Source: Cyprinodon diabolis (taxonomy: Eukaryota; Chordata; Actinopteri; Cyprinodontiformes; Cyprinodontidae). From it: a DNA stretch of 64,000 bases. How positions within the stretch are numbered: position 1 is the stretch's first letter; each line of letters opens with the position of its first letter. A model generated the notes under the pieces. It was not told the DNA's origin. It made no database searches and saw only the letters and a list, made by a program, of their open reading frames with translations. The position numbers were made by a program, and so were the translations under genes. The stretch lies in contig CM060068.1 of NCBI GenBank assembly GCA_030533445.1, positions 18,567,479-18,631,478 of the forward strand, in the 5' to 3' direction. Positions 47,800 to 61,100 of the stretch are shown here, piece after piece.

Positions 47800-48130
47800 A
47801 TTCATTGGGTCTTTTCACACTTTGTCAGGTTGCAACCACAAACTTCAATGTATTCTGTTGGTGTCATATGTGTTAAATCAACATATGAGTACCTTTATGC
47901 ACTTAAAGCTGCAGTTTTAGTATATCTTGACAGGTTTTGCACATTTTGAGAAGCAGTTTCTCCAGAGTTACCATTCTTCTCTAGGTTTTCTACTGTACTA
48001 TTTCCATGCTCAAGTACTGAACCAGACAGTGTTCAACAAGGTGCTCAAAGGTTTGGGTGTTGTTTTATAATCTAGTCCTGCTTTATGATTCTGAGCTTTT
48101 TCTTACCAATGTCCCTTGACCCCATTCTGT
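47800..48130 (-). mobile_element. Tc1-like relic in the tmem169 3' flank
   Basis: 'cacactttgtcaggttgcaa' plus 'ccacaaacttcaatgtattc' resembles a degraded Tc1 terminus, and 'ttgggtgttgttttataatc' is the antisense DNA-binding region. The middle is deleted. Confidence 0.5.
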
Positions 48131-48134
48131 TTGT

Positions 48135-48560
48135 TATTTTTTTATATAGCACCAATCCACAACACCTGTCATCTTAAGGCACTTTCCAGAGATAATTAAA
48201 TCAGATCCGACTGGTAAACATTTTATGTCAAATTAAAATCCGCTAATTGCATTGAGTAAACAGTAGCCCCTCACACCGAGCATGCATGCAGCGACAGTGG
48301 AGAGAAAAAAAAAACTCCACGTAAATAAGAAGAATCCTCCAGCAGAAGCAGGCTTAGTGTGAGCAGCAGTATGCTAGGGCTGATTGGGGGTTCAGGGTGA
48401 CAGAAGCAGACATACACTACAAGCGGAGCGCAGAAGCACTGATCTATAAGTACTTTCTATGTATGAAAAGATTATGGTAAACTAGCTCCATAGGTGTTTA
48501 TTTCTGGTAAAGAAGCCTGGACTAAACAGAACAAAAGGTGTTGTTGGCAGCAGCCCAGCT
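48135..48560. repeat. dispersed teleost repeat in tmem169 3' flank
   Basis: The order 'cacctgtcatcttaaggcac', 'accgagcatgcatgcagcga' (then cagtggagag), 'gaatcctccagcagaagcag', 'gattgggggttcagggtgac' and 'gaagcactgatctataagta' is a well-known high-copy fish repeat. The family name is not certain. Confidence 0.5.
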
Positions 48561-48635
48561 GATATTTCTTTCCAGGTTCTTGTCACAGCCAAACAGGAAC
48601 AGACCAGGGCTTCTGGTTACAATCTTATTTATTGC

Positions 48636-48641
48636 AATAAA
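48636..48641 (+). terminator. candidate tmem169 poly(A) signal
   Basis: AATAAA about 0.9 kb after the tmem169 stop and 45 bp before a Tc1-like insertion. Assignment by position only. Confidence 0.3.
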
Positions 48642-48686
48642 CAGTGAAGAATTGACATGCTTATCATACTTTCAAATTTATATAAA

Positions 48687-49895
48687 CACTCACCAGCCAC
48701 TTTATTAGGTACACCTGTCCAACTGCTCGTTAACACTTAATTTCTAAGCAGCCAATCACATGGCGGCAACTCAGTGCATTTAGGCATGTAGACATGGTCA
48801 AGACAATCTCCTGCAGTTCAAACCGAGCATCAGTATGGGGAAGGAAGGTGATTTGAGTGACTTTGAACGTGGCATGATTGTTGGTGCCAGAAGGGCTGGT
48901 CTGAGTATTTCAGAAACTGCCGATCTACTGGGATTTTCACGCACAACCATCTCTAGGGTTTACAGAGAATGGTCCGAAAAAGAAAAAACATCCAGTGAGT
49001 GGCAGTTCTGTGGGCGGAAATGCCTTGTTGATGCCAGAGGTCAGAGGAGAATGGCCAGACTGGTTCAAGCTGATAGAAGGGCAACAGTGACTCAAATAAC
49101 CACCCGTTACAACCAAGGTGGGCAGAAGAGCATCTCTGAACGCACAGTACGTCGAACTTTGAGGCAGATGGGCTACAGCAGCAGAAGACCACACCGGGTG
49201 CCACTCCTTTCAGCTAAGAACAGGAAACTGAGGCTACAATTTGCACAAGCTCATCAAAATTGGACAATAGAAGATTGGAAAAACGTTGCCTGGTCTGATG
49301 TGTCTCGATTTCTGCTGCGACATTCAGATGGTAGGGTCAGAATTTGGCGTCTACAACATGAAAGCATGGATCCATCCTGCCTTGTATCAATGGTTCAGGC
49401 TGGTGGTGGTGGTGTCATGTTGTGGGGAATATTTTCTTGGCACTCTTTGGGCCCCTTGGTACCAATTGAGCATTGTTGCAACGCCACAGCCTACCTGAGT
49501 ATTGTTGCTGACCATGTCCATCCCTTTATGACCACAATGTACCCAACTTCTGATGGCTACTTTCAGCAGGATAATGCGCCATGTCATAAAGCTGGAATCA
49601 TCTCAGACTGGTTTCTTGAACATGACAATGAGTTCACTGTACTCAAATGGCCTCCACAGTCACCAGATCTCAATCCAATAGAGCATCTTTGGGATGTGGT
49701 GGAATGGGAGATTTGCATCATGGATGTGCAGCCGACAAATCTGCGGCAACTGTGTGATGCCATCATGTCAATATGGACCAAACTCCCTGAGGAATGCTTC
49801 CAGCACCTTGTTGAATATATGCCACGAAGAATTGAGGCAGTTATGAAGGCAAAAGGGGGTCCAACCCGTTACTAGCATGGGGTACCTAATAAAGT
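48687..49895 (+). mobile_element. Tc1-like element with intact transposase and eroded right end
   Basis: The left end reads CACTCACCAGCCACTTTATTAGGTACACC. The matching inverted sequence on the right is only GGTACCTAATAAAG (49881-49894); its outer part is missing. No clean TA pair could be assigned on the right. Confidence 0.85.
48835..49875 (+). CDS. Tc1/mariner transposase, DD36E-like spacing
   Basis: 346-aa open frame starting MGKEGDLSDFERGMIVGARR. An HTH-type DNA-binding half (ISETADLLGFSRTTISRV) precedes the catalytic half: WSDVSRF (first Asp; the usual Glu after it is Val), QQDNAPCHKA (second Asp), [12 protein letters not shown] (Glu). I count 36 residues between the second Asp and the Glu, against 34 in the other intact copy at 18201-19232. 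The C-terminus is KGGPTRY. There is no frameshift or stop. With one damaged end the copy may supply enzyme but probably cannot move itself. Confidence 0.9.
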   Translation: MGKEGDLSDFERGMIVGARRAGLSISETADLLGFSRTTISRVYREWSEKEKTSSEWQFCGRKCLVDARGQRRMARLVQADRRATVTQITTRYNQGGQKSISERTVRRTLRQMGYSSRRPHRVPLLSAKNRKLRLQFAQAHQNWTIEDWKNVAWSDVSRFLLRHSDGRVRIWRLQHESMDPSCLVSMVQAGGGGVMLWGIFSWHSLGPLVPIEHCCNATAYLSIVADHVHPFMTTMYPTSDGYFQQDNAPCHKAGIISDWFLEHDNEFTVLKWPPQSPDLNPIEHLWDVVEWEICIMDVQPTNLRQLCDAIMSIWTKLPEECFQHLVEYMPRRIEAVMKAKGGPTRY

Positions 49896-51154
49896 TAAAA
49901 CACATTAATGTTTGTGGTTGTTATTTGACAAAATTTGAAAAGATTTGAGATATTTGAACACTTTTGCAGGGTATTGTGTTTCTTGTGTTTCTGTCGGCAT
50001 CTTGTGCCGATGTCCTCTTAAATTTTTATTTCAGTTTCAAAACAAGCAGCTGAAAAATTGAATTTGTTCAAATAGATTTATTTTGGGATTTTGGAAAATT
50101 GTAATTTTTGCAAAATTCCTAACCTCTTTTCCATTATTTAATAATTTCCATTATTAAGATTATTTTTATTAAATAAAAGACAAAACAATAATGTGAAAAA
50201 GGTTTGAAAACTATTTTATTACACTTTCCTGCAAAGTAGACCTCAGTATCCACTGCCTGAACTGTCTTTAGGTGCTGAATAATCTTTACCCTTATTTACT
50301 ATGAGCATATTCGGGGATCAGGGGTCAGTTTTTATGTTTACAAGTTATGCCACTAAACAGCTTCCAGAGATTACTAAACAGATCTCAGAGACCTTTCACT
50401 ACATCTTGGCCTTGGCTTGTGGAGATCCAGTAACACCATAAATTGTACATCACATCCAAGCTTCTCCTTTTTCTGTAAATATCTTCAGTGGACATTTGGG
50501 ATCGCTGTGCAACGGTGTCAGAAAAAGCAGTCACCTCCACAGCAGCTTCCATTCGTTTGTGAAGCTGCTGCAAAGACTCAGATGTTGGAGATTAAAGCAC
50601 TCTGTTAACACATTATCGACTGAAACTACATTGCCTTATAAAGAGGCGTTTTTCAAACACCGGTTATCCATTGTGTGTCACAATCATTTGTCTTTGTTCG
50701 TCAATCCTATAAAAAAAAATGAAAGCAAGAAAACAAAGCTGCAGCCGTGTGTTTGCTGGTTTTCTAAGAGTCCTTTTAGCATCATGGCTTTAATTAAAGG
50801 TTGTGTTAATTCATCAGTTAAAATATTTTTGTTGCAGCATAACAAAACCATTCTATGCATAGAGTCTGATGAAGGTTCACCTGTGTAATTTTACATTTAC
50901 CGGTTTATTTATGTAATGAAATGGTATTGAATAATACAATATATATTTTTAATTATTTTGCATTATTAGAAAAAGGTAAATATTGGTAATATTGAAGTCA
51001 ATTTCAAGGCTCGAACAAATATGGAGGATGTCTTTAGTTCCTAATAGTATTTAAAATGTAAAACGTGCTTCATTTTTAGAAACTGCATTTCCAAGAACAT
51101 GACTGGATTGGATTCTAAATGCTTAAAGACTGTTTTGACGATCCATTTTATTTA

Positions 51155-51350
51155 TTTATTTATTTTTGTCCAGCATTTTTATTGTCATTACACTGTCATA
51201 AATGCAGTGCAACGGAATTCACTCATTTAACCCATCCCTTTGGGTAGCAGTCTGGCATTACGGAGCCTAAGTGGCATTCTGTGGGAGTAGGTTTCAAACT
51301 CACAACCTCAGGATACCAAGCTCCATGCCCTAACCACTCCCCCCTTGATT
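51155..51350 (+). repeat. dispersed repeat related to 6330-6537
   Basis: 'tttttattgtcattacactg' head, 'catttaacccatccctttgg' middle and 'caaactcacaacctcaggat' followed by 'gccctaaccactcc' give the same architecture as the repeat in map3k13 intron 9, diverged. Confidence 0.5.
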
Positions 51351-52254
51351 TGATAACTTAGTCTGATAAAGCCGAAAGCAATTGTAAGGTCAAGCTATTA
51401 TATTTGTATTTTTCAATTCTGTTTTCTTTCAATTGAATTTAACGTATACACATTAATTAGTGTGGACCTCAGCTGCATTCATGGATTAAAAGAAACATAC
51501 AGTGAACCGTTAAATTAAAGAAAAGTGGAAAGGATTCCTTGACTATTAGACTTACATTGAATCCAATTTAAAAAGGGATGCTACATGACAAATCCCATTT
51601 AAACATAAATTTATTTTTTACTTGTTTATTAAAGGGTTAGACACTGGAACATTAGGAAGGTTTTAATTTAGTTTTGGCTGAGGAGGACAAAAAAACATAT
51701 TCTTTTAGTTTCAGACCCATCAGTCACTGGTCAGAGCTAAGTATTACCTTTCTATCACATTGCCGTCCTGTTTAAGCTCCATCAAATAAACTGTGTCACC
51801 CGAACCTCATTATGCTTTTTTTTTGTTAAAATATTTGTAGCTTTCTAGTCAGGAATTTGGTCAGATTCCTAAATATTTATTCTTTATGTCATCCCCTCAT
51901 CCTCATCATTGATTTCTGTTATCCCCTCACAAATGTTCAAAAATTCACTTTAGATGAATCGAGTGATTTAAATGGTTGGTGAGACGACTGTTAAAGTGTT
52001 TAGGAATCTTTATCTATGAACGATCTTTATCTGAGTGTGTTGTTTTTGTTTACAAAGAAAAACATGTATGTGGTTTGGGAATCAATCTGTTTTTCCACAT
52101 TACTGTTGATAATCCACGCATTGCAAAACAATAAAAAAAAAAGATGCATTACAACATTTTTAATTGTGGAACATTAAATGAATCTATACACCTTACTCTA
52201 GCTGTAAAATAGAAAATTATGATCAGATCTTATTTTCGGTGTTTTCATGTAATG

Positions 52255-52505
52255 TTAAGTGAGCTGTAAGGCCTGGGTTCAAATCTAGGCTAGATGATGC
52301 TTCTATTACCCCACTTGATGTTTGGCTTCATGTTGGGTAAAGTGGCCACTCTAAATTGCCCTCAAGAGGCGGCATCTGTCTGCTTTTATGCTTGTCCCGC
52401 ATATTTTTATGTAACCATGTGATCGATCAGGAACCTCCCCAGCCTACTGATCGCTGTTGAAGGGCACCAGCATGCAAGGATTAATGAATGGATGGATGCA
52501 TGTAT
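52255..52505 (+). mobile_element. SINE-type repeat, copy 2
   Basis: 'ggcctgggttcaaatctagg' holds the B-box; 'actctaaattgccctcaaga' and an ATGGATGG tail follow. 5' truncated. Confidence 0.55.
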
Positions 52506-53544
52506 TCACAAAGGCAATAACCTGTGACTCCACATTTTGAGATCAGACAATTAGCACAGCACTGTTACACTGACTTCGTCAACTGACACTGGTATTTTAA
52601 CAAAGATTAAATAAATGGGAACAACAGAAAATATACTAACCAAAGAGCAATAGTTTGTGCAAAAGAGCACAAATATCAGCAACTTCCTGCTTTTTCACAG
52701 ACAATGAAATTTTATGTGATTTTCAGATTAGCTCAACAACACATGGAGTGGGTTTCCTCAGTTGAGCAGCTGCATCCAAGTCTCTTTATATTGGTCTGTC
52801 TTATTAGATTTGAATAACAAACATCGCAGTTTGTGGGTGTGGCACAGCTAAGAAAATTTTGAGGGGTGTGAATACCTTTGTGAAGCACCAAGTCAAGCAG
52901 TCAAAAGGCAGGTTTTTTTATACCTTGGACAGGACTCCAGTTTATTACGCAGTAATGTAGAGTAACACAAAACAATCAGCCATTATCAATAAAGTACTAC
53001 TTATTCAACTCAGATAATTACAACCATACCAAAAAACAAAACAAAACACCATATTCATCAATACACAGAAAATCAGCAATAGCAAAAAAAAACCAAAACA
53101 AATTAAGAATTAAGCTAAAGTCCATGTTTTCCAATGGAAGTAGCTGTGATGCGATGGTAAAACCAAAAATGTAGAATTAGTGAACTTTTTGGCCATTATC
53201 ATTCTTATTAACTTATTTAATGAGCTAATATTTCACAATAACTGAAGAAAGTTTTACAAACACCACACATATAGACAACACAGCTGCAATATTAACACAG
53301 AATGTTCTTGCTGCAGGGCACCAGTGTGAGAACAGGAGGTGGGTAGAAACTAGTTACAACCTCAGTTACCTCTGCATTTACTGTAGGTTTCCTGCTCTTC
53401 ACTTTGTACTTTTACCTTACATAATATTATTTTGAGGTGTCAATACTAATACCTCAGTACAATGTCTGGCTACTTTATGCACTAATATCAGTGATTAAAG
53501 AGCAAAGATGTTTTAATCCAAAAACACACCTGATACAGTAACAT

Positions 53545-53690
53545 CCATTCATTCATCCATCCATCCATTTTCCATCACGCTTATCCCAAGCAGGGTCGCG
53601 AGGGGTGCTGGTGCCTATCTCCAGGTGTCTACAGGCGAGAGGCAGGGTACACCCTGGACAGTTCGCCAGTCCATCGCAGACAGTAACATC
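53545..53690 (-). mobile_element. SINE-type repeat, copy 3 (3' half only)
   Basis: Antisense 'atccatccatccattttcca', 'ggtgctggtgcctatctcca' and 'ttcgccagtccatcgcagac' match the 3' half of the repeat at 20824. Confidence 0.6.
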
Positions 53691-53770
53691 TCTACATTTT
53701 ATATTAAAACATTTCTTCTACACATAATCTTCTCTGTTAAAATTTTATTTTCTATCAGTTGATGTTGATG

Positions 53771-53771
<1 letters not shown>

Positions 53772-53836
<65 letters not shown>
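53772..53836. repeat. (TA)n microsatellite
   Basis: About 32 TA units between two SINE-type copies. Confidence 0.95.
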
Positions 53837-53840
<4 letters not shown>

Positions 53841-53879
53841 TGCAAGCATGTTTTCAGCATATTGTTCAAAAGATTTGAT

Positions 53880-54216
53880 TTAGAGAACATCCATCATTCT
53901 TCTCCCACTTATTCCTTCAAGGTCACAGTGGGGCTGGTGCCTATCTCTGCCAGTACCTGGAGGAAAGGCGGGATACACCCTGGACAGGTCGCCAGACTGT
54001 CAGTCTGTCAGAGACAAACAGAGACATACAACCATGCACACACACCTAAGGACTATTTAGAGATGCCAATTAAACCAACAGTCATATATTTGGATTGTGG
54101 GAGGAAGCTAAAGTACCCTGAGAGAACCCACCCCCAAGAGGGACAACATGCAAACTCCATGCAGAAAGAATTGCTGAAAGGCAACAGTGGTATCCACTGC
54201 ACCACCTTGCTGCCCA
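53880..54216 (-). mobile_element. SINE-type repeat, copy 4 (near full length, inverted)
   Basis: Complement of the copy at 20824: 'gtggggctggtgcctatctc', 'caccctggacaggtcgccag', 'ggattgtgggaggaagctaa', 'caaactccatgcagaaagaa' and the end 'gtggtatccactgcaccacc'. Confidence 0.65.
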
Positions 54217-55138
54217 CCTGAAACATTCACTTTGCAATTAAACAAAATCACAAAATAAGCATTTATTAAATCATTATTATTAAGTCTTAAAATACCAGAA
54301 TTTTAATGTAAACTTATCTGTCTAGGTACATTACTTTGTATTATGATTTAGTAGACCTTTTAGCAATAATGTTTAATTCACTTTTTTATCATTATGAATG
54401 ACTTCTTGAATGACATTTCAGTTCACTTAATCTTTAACATATTTTAATTTAATACAAATCTGCAACAGAAGTGATTTTCTTAATAGAGTTGGCTGCAATA
54501 TTTCGTAACTAAATGGTGTTTCTTATAATTGGAAATCAGCTATTGATTTAACAGATGGAAACAAGTGACTCAATATTTCTTAATGTCTGCAGAGAATTTC
54601 TGAAAAAAATAAGGACACAAATATTTTTTTATTCCTAATATTGTAAAATCCAACAAATATCTACTTTATTTGAAAACATAAATGTTTTAGAACTTAATAC
54701 ACTTTGAATCAGTTTATCGTTAAGTTGATGCTTTCATGCTTACTTGGGAAATTATTATAATCTTTTTTACTATTTTTCTGCTTTTACTGACTTGCGTTTA
54801 TTTATTTAAAAGCCTTTATAAAGTGAACTCCCCTGTCACGTTTTTTACTTCAGTAGAACAAAGCGTAGAGAACAACACGAAACGCGAGAGGGCGTTTCAT
54901 TTACATCGGATTTTCAGTCGAAACTGGGGGAACGTGCTCAATATTATTATTATAATCAAAATGACATGTTTCCTTAAGTATATGTATAATATTTTGCGAC
55001 CAAACGCAAAAGTGAAATCGTCCAAATCGTTAAAGGAAGAATTTACACGGTAGCTAGGAACTGAGCAGCCAGCTGTTGTTTCTGTCCGGAGTAATAACAC
55101 GGTGACAACCCCGGTAGAAGAGGGAAAAACCAAGGAGG

Positions 55139-58100
55139 ATGGCAGGACCAAAGGTGAGTTATTTTTATTTTAATACATGTTAATGCTCTCGAAACTGGTG
55201 TTGAATACGTAGTTATAGGGAACACGTTTTAAAATAACGTTTTTTTAAATTACTTTTTGTTTGTTTTCGCTGTTTGTAAAGGTTAAAGCTGCTTGTTTGT
55301 GTGTTAGTCTGCTTATGTTGAGGCATGTCCCATTCAGTCTATGGTCACGCCTCTCGGCACAGATCCTGCTTATTGTAAAAATATAAGATTTAGATTTTTT
55401 TTAACAAGTCTAAATATAGTTAGAAATATTGATAGAAATAAAAAGTTTGGATATTGTTTGAAAAAAAAAAACAGTTTGTCTTAGCTCAGGTTTATATCTA
55501 ACTGATTGAGAGGAAGTACAGCATTTATTATTGGCACTCTAGTGACTTAATATTGAAACTTATTCTGCAAAAGTAGATTTGTTTAAAAGATGAACACTTT
55601 TTAATGAGACCTGTTTTGTTTGCTCTGCAGTCAGCCCTGGTGCTCTGCATGGATGTGGGCTTCTCCATGTCCAACTCATCCCCTGGGGAAGAACCTCCCT
55701 TTGCCATGGCTAAGAAAGTCATCCAGAAGTTTGTCCAGCGCCAGGTACAGAAGCACAGTCAGTTAACCTGAACATGCTTATTCGGTATCCTTAAAACAAG
55801 CTTCCTATCTGTCTTTATTGGGCAGGTTTTTGCAGAGACTAAGGATGAACTGGCTTTGGTTCTGTTTGGCACCGATTCTACCAAAAACTCTCTGAGCCAG
55901 GATGGGCAGTACCAGAACATCAAGGTGCATCAGCATCTTATGGTGCCGGACTTTGAATTGCTGGAGGAGATTGAACATCAGATCCACCCTGAGAATCAAC
56001 AGGCTGACTGTATCCTTTGTTTCGACGGTGCCTGACAAGAAAATATTGTAAAAGATTACAAGTTCAAGATGGAGCTTAAAAGATTAAAATGTTTTTGATC
56101 ATTTGTAAGCCCTATTGCTATTGGAAATAGCAATAGGGCTACTGTAACCTTCTGGGGTTTCTCAGAAGGTTACAGTGCTGAGAAAAAATAACTGCCCCAT
56201 AGAAATTCAAAAACATCTTGAGGATTTTAAAGACATTTGGCAACTATTCTGAAGTCAGACAAACACTATGGTGGTGTCATGTAAAGGTCTGGGGCTACCT
56301 CTCTGCTTTCATGTGCGAGATAAGGGGCCATCATTGCTCGGCTAGGATTCTGCTCTTTGGCAGATTATACTGATGGTTAATCTGACCATCAGGTCGCATC
56401 CAGCTAAACAATGCACATAATCAGGTTAACTTGGATCAGAATAGACAAAACTATTGTTTTTAAGTAGCCTGGTCAAAATCCAGACCCAACTTAGCTCAAG
56501 TTGTTATTTTATGACCTTTAATAGACTTGTTATACCTGGAATAACTCTCTAGTATCACTGGATTAGATTCTCCACAGAGATGTAAAGACTCCTCAAAACA
56601 TTTTATATCACTTGTTGCAGCCAGGATTAGCACAGCCAGTTATTATGTTTAGCAGGGAATAACGTCTCCTCATCAGGGTGGGATAGCTTTTTTTTCTTTT
56701 TTTTTTCTTAATACATTACATCATTTTAAATCAGAAAAAAAAAATAATTGAGGAAAAAATATTTTTTCACTGATCAAATTAGAGAAAAAGTTTATACCTG
56801 AATTTCAGCCAGCTTCACAGACATAACAGCATCAATGCAGGTTGGCGCCGAGGTGTTAAACCTCTCTGTTTATACCGTTTGCATTCCTTAACTCGTGTTC
56901 AACAGGGCTGGATGCTCTGGTTGTCTGCATGGATGTTCTTCAGAATGAAACCCAGTAAGGAGCAATGTGCATCTCACTCTACAAAAAGAAAAAACTTGAA
57001 AAAACTGACGTAACCATTTTGTGTTCCTCATTAGGTTAAAAAAAAGAAAAAAAAGAATAACTGATTGTACCTTTGTTTTAAAGGGGGAAGAAGTGCGACC
57101 GGCTCAACATTGTCCTCCTGACTGATCTGAACACAGAAGCCAGTTCAGACAAACTGGATGTTATTATTAACAACTTGAAACAGTCTGGAATCACCCTGCA
57201 GTTCTTGTAATACATCATTTTGTTCATTAAAGCGAGGCATTTTCTTTCTCTCATAAGATAGCTGCTTTTTATTTTGTTTTAATTTTTTTACTTGTTGAAG
57301 TATAATTTTTCTCCCGTAACCAACTTGGTTTGTTCCAGTTTGCCTTTCAAAGTGGAGGATGAGGAAGATGGTAAAGGAGATGAAGACGGATCGGGTTCTG
57401 GACACCCTGGGAGGGGCAAAGGTCTCTCCAAGGAACAGCGCAGCGGGCTGGAAATGGTTAAACACATCATGCTGAGTCTGGATGAGGAGGAGGGTTTGGA
57501 TGAAATTTACACATTCAGGTTAAATAGTTTTTTAACTTTCTGGATCTTTTTTTCCAAATTAAACACTTTGTCTCAAATCTCATGTTTTTTTTTTTCTGTA
57601 AATAGTCTCCTCCACTGAAACCCTCCCATTTCTGTTTGCATTTAGGAATAAATGATCCTTGAAGAAGATGACGTTTTATCAGTTTATTTCCATTTTCTTT
57701 GATCCCACTGTAGGAATGCTGTTGAGCAGCTGTGTATGTTTAAGCGCATAGAGAGGAGACCCATGGCCTGGCCCTGTCAGCTCACCATCGGCAGCTCTCT
57801 GTCTATCCGCATAGTTGGCTACAAAGCAGTAAGTTGAGCACAAAGAGATTTCCCTTTAATTTATGTGTTTATTAATGAGCTTTGCTTAAAATAAAAACCC
57901 TTATTCCCATCTATTTATTTCATATTTCTTTTTGTCACAACACAACCACAAAATCCATTGAATATTATGGGATTTTGAATGATAGAACAACAGAAAGCAT
58001 AGTAGAATTAAAAAAAAAGCACATTCCAATGATTTGTTTGCAGTTTGTCAAAGACATAAAGGGGGAACAGCAAACATATGGCTCTGCACCCATGGTGAAA

Positions 58101-61100
58101 TATGGTGGTGGCAGCATCATGCTATGGGGAGGCTTTTCAGGTTTTAAAGTACAGCCTTTAAAGCTGCAGAGAAGCAGTAGAACAGCCCTAAACATGCAGC
58201 CAAAGTTACGGCGACGCGATTTAGAGCAAGGCTCATTCATGTGTCCTACAAATTAAAATCGGCGTGAATATTAAAGATGAATATCCAAATGCAGCAAAAC
58301 TGATCTTGAACTGTTTGTTAAACAATAAATAGAAAGTCTGTCCGTTGAATTAAAGATCATATAGATGGTTTATACATAGATAACTTTGCCAGATACCAGA
58401 TTTTTCTGGCTGAAAAAGCTTTTTAGGAAATTTCCTTTGATTTCATTATAATCCATCGAGTTGTTTTGGTGTGTGATATAATAATAAATACAAGTAATAA
58501 ATAAATGATGACACCTGGAAATAATGATTATTTTGCAAATCAATGAATCTGTCGATAACTTTTTTTAATTTAGCCAAAGGATTCTTAAAGAAGACTTTTT
58601 ACCAAAGTAAACCAGGTGAAACTAAAACTTTTCCACTTGAGGCATTCTGGATAGAGCATATTCACAGACGAAAATGTTCTTTTTTTCTTAAATACAAAAT
58701 GTTTATATATTTGTTTTAAAATCTTGGTAAAATTATTGCCCTTAGTGGTTTGCTCTGCAGCTAAAGGCATGTTTTAGAGTCTCTATACTCCAGTTAAGGA
58801 ATAAATGATAACTAAACTAGTTGACGATTATTTCAGTAATCGATTAATAATCTGATTAATTGTTTCAGCCTTATTAATTTCACCCAACCAGTTAACCTAT
58901 TTTGTTTCAGCCTGAATACGTCAAGCAGTGTAACACTGTATGTATGATTCCTCCTCATTAGTAGTCACATAAACCTCCCTGTTAAATCTGTTCTCCCACC
59001 AGGTGACAGAAGAGAAACTGAAGAAAATGTGGATTACGGTCGATGCTCAGACCAACCAGAAAGATGATGTGAAGCGAGAGACTGTTTACTGCCTGGATGA
59101 CGACAATGAGACAGAGGTGCAGAAAGAAGACATTATTCAAGGTGAGAAGGCTCTAACATGTTGTTCTTTCTTAGCTCTACAATCTGACAGACCTGCACTC
59201 TTTAGTCAGAGCTCATCTGTTTTTGTGTTTGAAGGTTTCCGTTATGGAAGTGACATCGTACCTTTCTCCAAAGTGGACCAAGATCAGATGAAGTATAAGC
59301 ATGATGGGAAGTGCTTTGCTGTTCTTGGCTTCACCAGAAAGAACCTGGTAGTTTATCCTGTTTTTAATCAGGGTTTTGACTGATCTCAGCAGCTGAGGCG
59401 TAACACTACGCTGTCTCCATATGTAGGTTCTTCGGCATCAGTTCATGGGCACACAGATTGTCAAGATATTTCCTGCACGGGATGATGAGGTAACAATGTG
59501 CAGAGCTGATGTTTGAGGAATACTTATATCTCCAAACTGATCTTTGTTTTTTATTTTTCTATTTATTTCTTTCCTCTCTGAGCAGCATGCAGGTGTGGCC
59601 TTATCAGCTCTGATCCGTGGTCTGGATGAGCTCAACATGGTTGCCATTGTTCGGTACGCTTATGACCGGCGCAGCAATCCTCAAGTGGGAGCTGCCTTCC
59701 CGTGTATCAAGCCAGACTATGAGGTCAGGTCATTAAGAACTGAGATTAACAAATTAGTTCCTATTTGCTCAATGTAGGAAAAATAAAGATAACAAAGATA
59801 TAAACTTGAAAAGTTTGCATATTTGTTAATAATTTGTTAGAAACAATTTTTAAACCGTATGACTCAAAAGTTTTGAGTATCTTTTCATAATCATCTCAAA
59901 ATACTGTGCTGGGACCATTCCTCCTGTCCGAACCTTGTTCTTACCTGCTATTTAAAATCCGAATCAGCCTGAGATCAGGGCTTTGTGATAACCAGTCCAA
60001 GATGGTGTCCACTTATAATAACTGTCAGTGCTGAAGTTCTTCCTGTGTGACGTCTTTATTGCATCCATATTTCCACATAACACTCTATCCTCACATCATC
60101 TGTTGTTTTGAAAAGCACCAGTTCCCCCTGCAGCCAAAAACGCACCACATGGTGCCACCCCTTCTGTACTTCATAGTTAGGTTAGCTTTTTCTCCATAGT
60201 AGCCTTCACCTACGTTCTTATACCTCTAACAGTTCCTGCTATGAACAAACACTTTGCTTTTAGCTTCAACAAATATGATATGTCTATCAGATGAAAGACT
60301 TGGTTTGTGCAAACATCAATCTGCCTTCTCCAAGGCATTTCTTTTTGCTATTTAGGTTGATTCATATATTTTGCAACAAAGCAAGTTCATCTTAGGGAAC
60401 AGCCTGTAGGAAATTCATGCAACAATAAACCAGAATCGTTGAGGTCATTAATAGTTCTTCTGTAATCTGAGCCGATTTCAACCAGAAGCTCATCTACTAA
60501 ACTATCTGTCAGGTCTAAGCACCTAAAAAATCATACATACATACATACAGGGAAAGAAAAAGGCACAGAGACAATTACTTTAGTTTTACTCGCGAGGAGA
60601 GTAGGAAGGGACCGCACAGTACAGATCTCCACCCCACTCTGCCGGTCTTCAGCTTTCTCCTCGCTATTTATTGAAGTCAGGGGATGTCCCTAATTACACA
60701 AGCTGAGGTTGTACTAAGGGAAAGGGAAACAAAATTATCTTACTTTAAAACTCAGCACATATGTTAAAACAAAGCACGCAGTTGTTTTACAATTAAATTC
60801 ATTCCAAGAACACATGTTTAGAAGAAACATATGATAGAGGATGTTCAGGCCTCTTTCACAACCCGTCCGTTGCATGACCTTTATCTGGAACGATCTTTAG
60901 CAAGAGTTAATAAGCCATGAATCACACATTATACATCCTAGTAACACAAACGGAGTATAAATAAAATACACTATCTTAGCATCCAAAATTAAACAGTGTC
61001 ACAGTGTCCTTATGTAGTGCATGTGTCTGATTTTAATTTCATTTGTCCTCTACAGTGCCTGGTGTACGTCCAGCTGCCCTTCATGGAGGATCTTTATGGA

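Larger units (their letters stand above)
49896..55138. other. intergenic region upstream of xrcc5
   Basis: No gene recognised. It holds dispersed repeats listed separately and AT-rich sequence. The last 300 bp (about 54840-55138) are the expected xrcc5 promoter and 5' UTR, with no TATA box or GC box I can support. Confidence 0.5.

Noticed and set aside
50385..50573. 62-codon minus-strand frame (MQQLHKRMEAAVEVTAF) as a gene
   Set aside because: No splice-linked neighbours, no recognised family, repeat-like surroundings; may be a decayed element.
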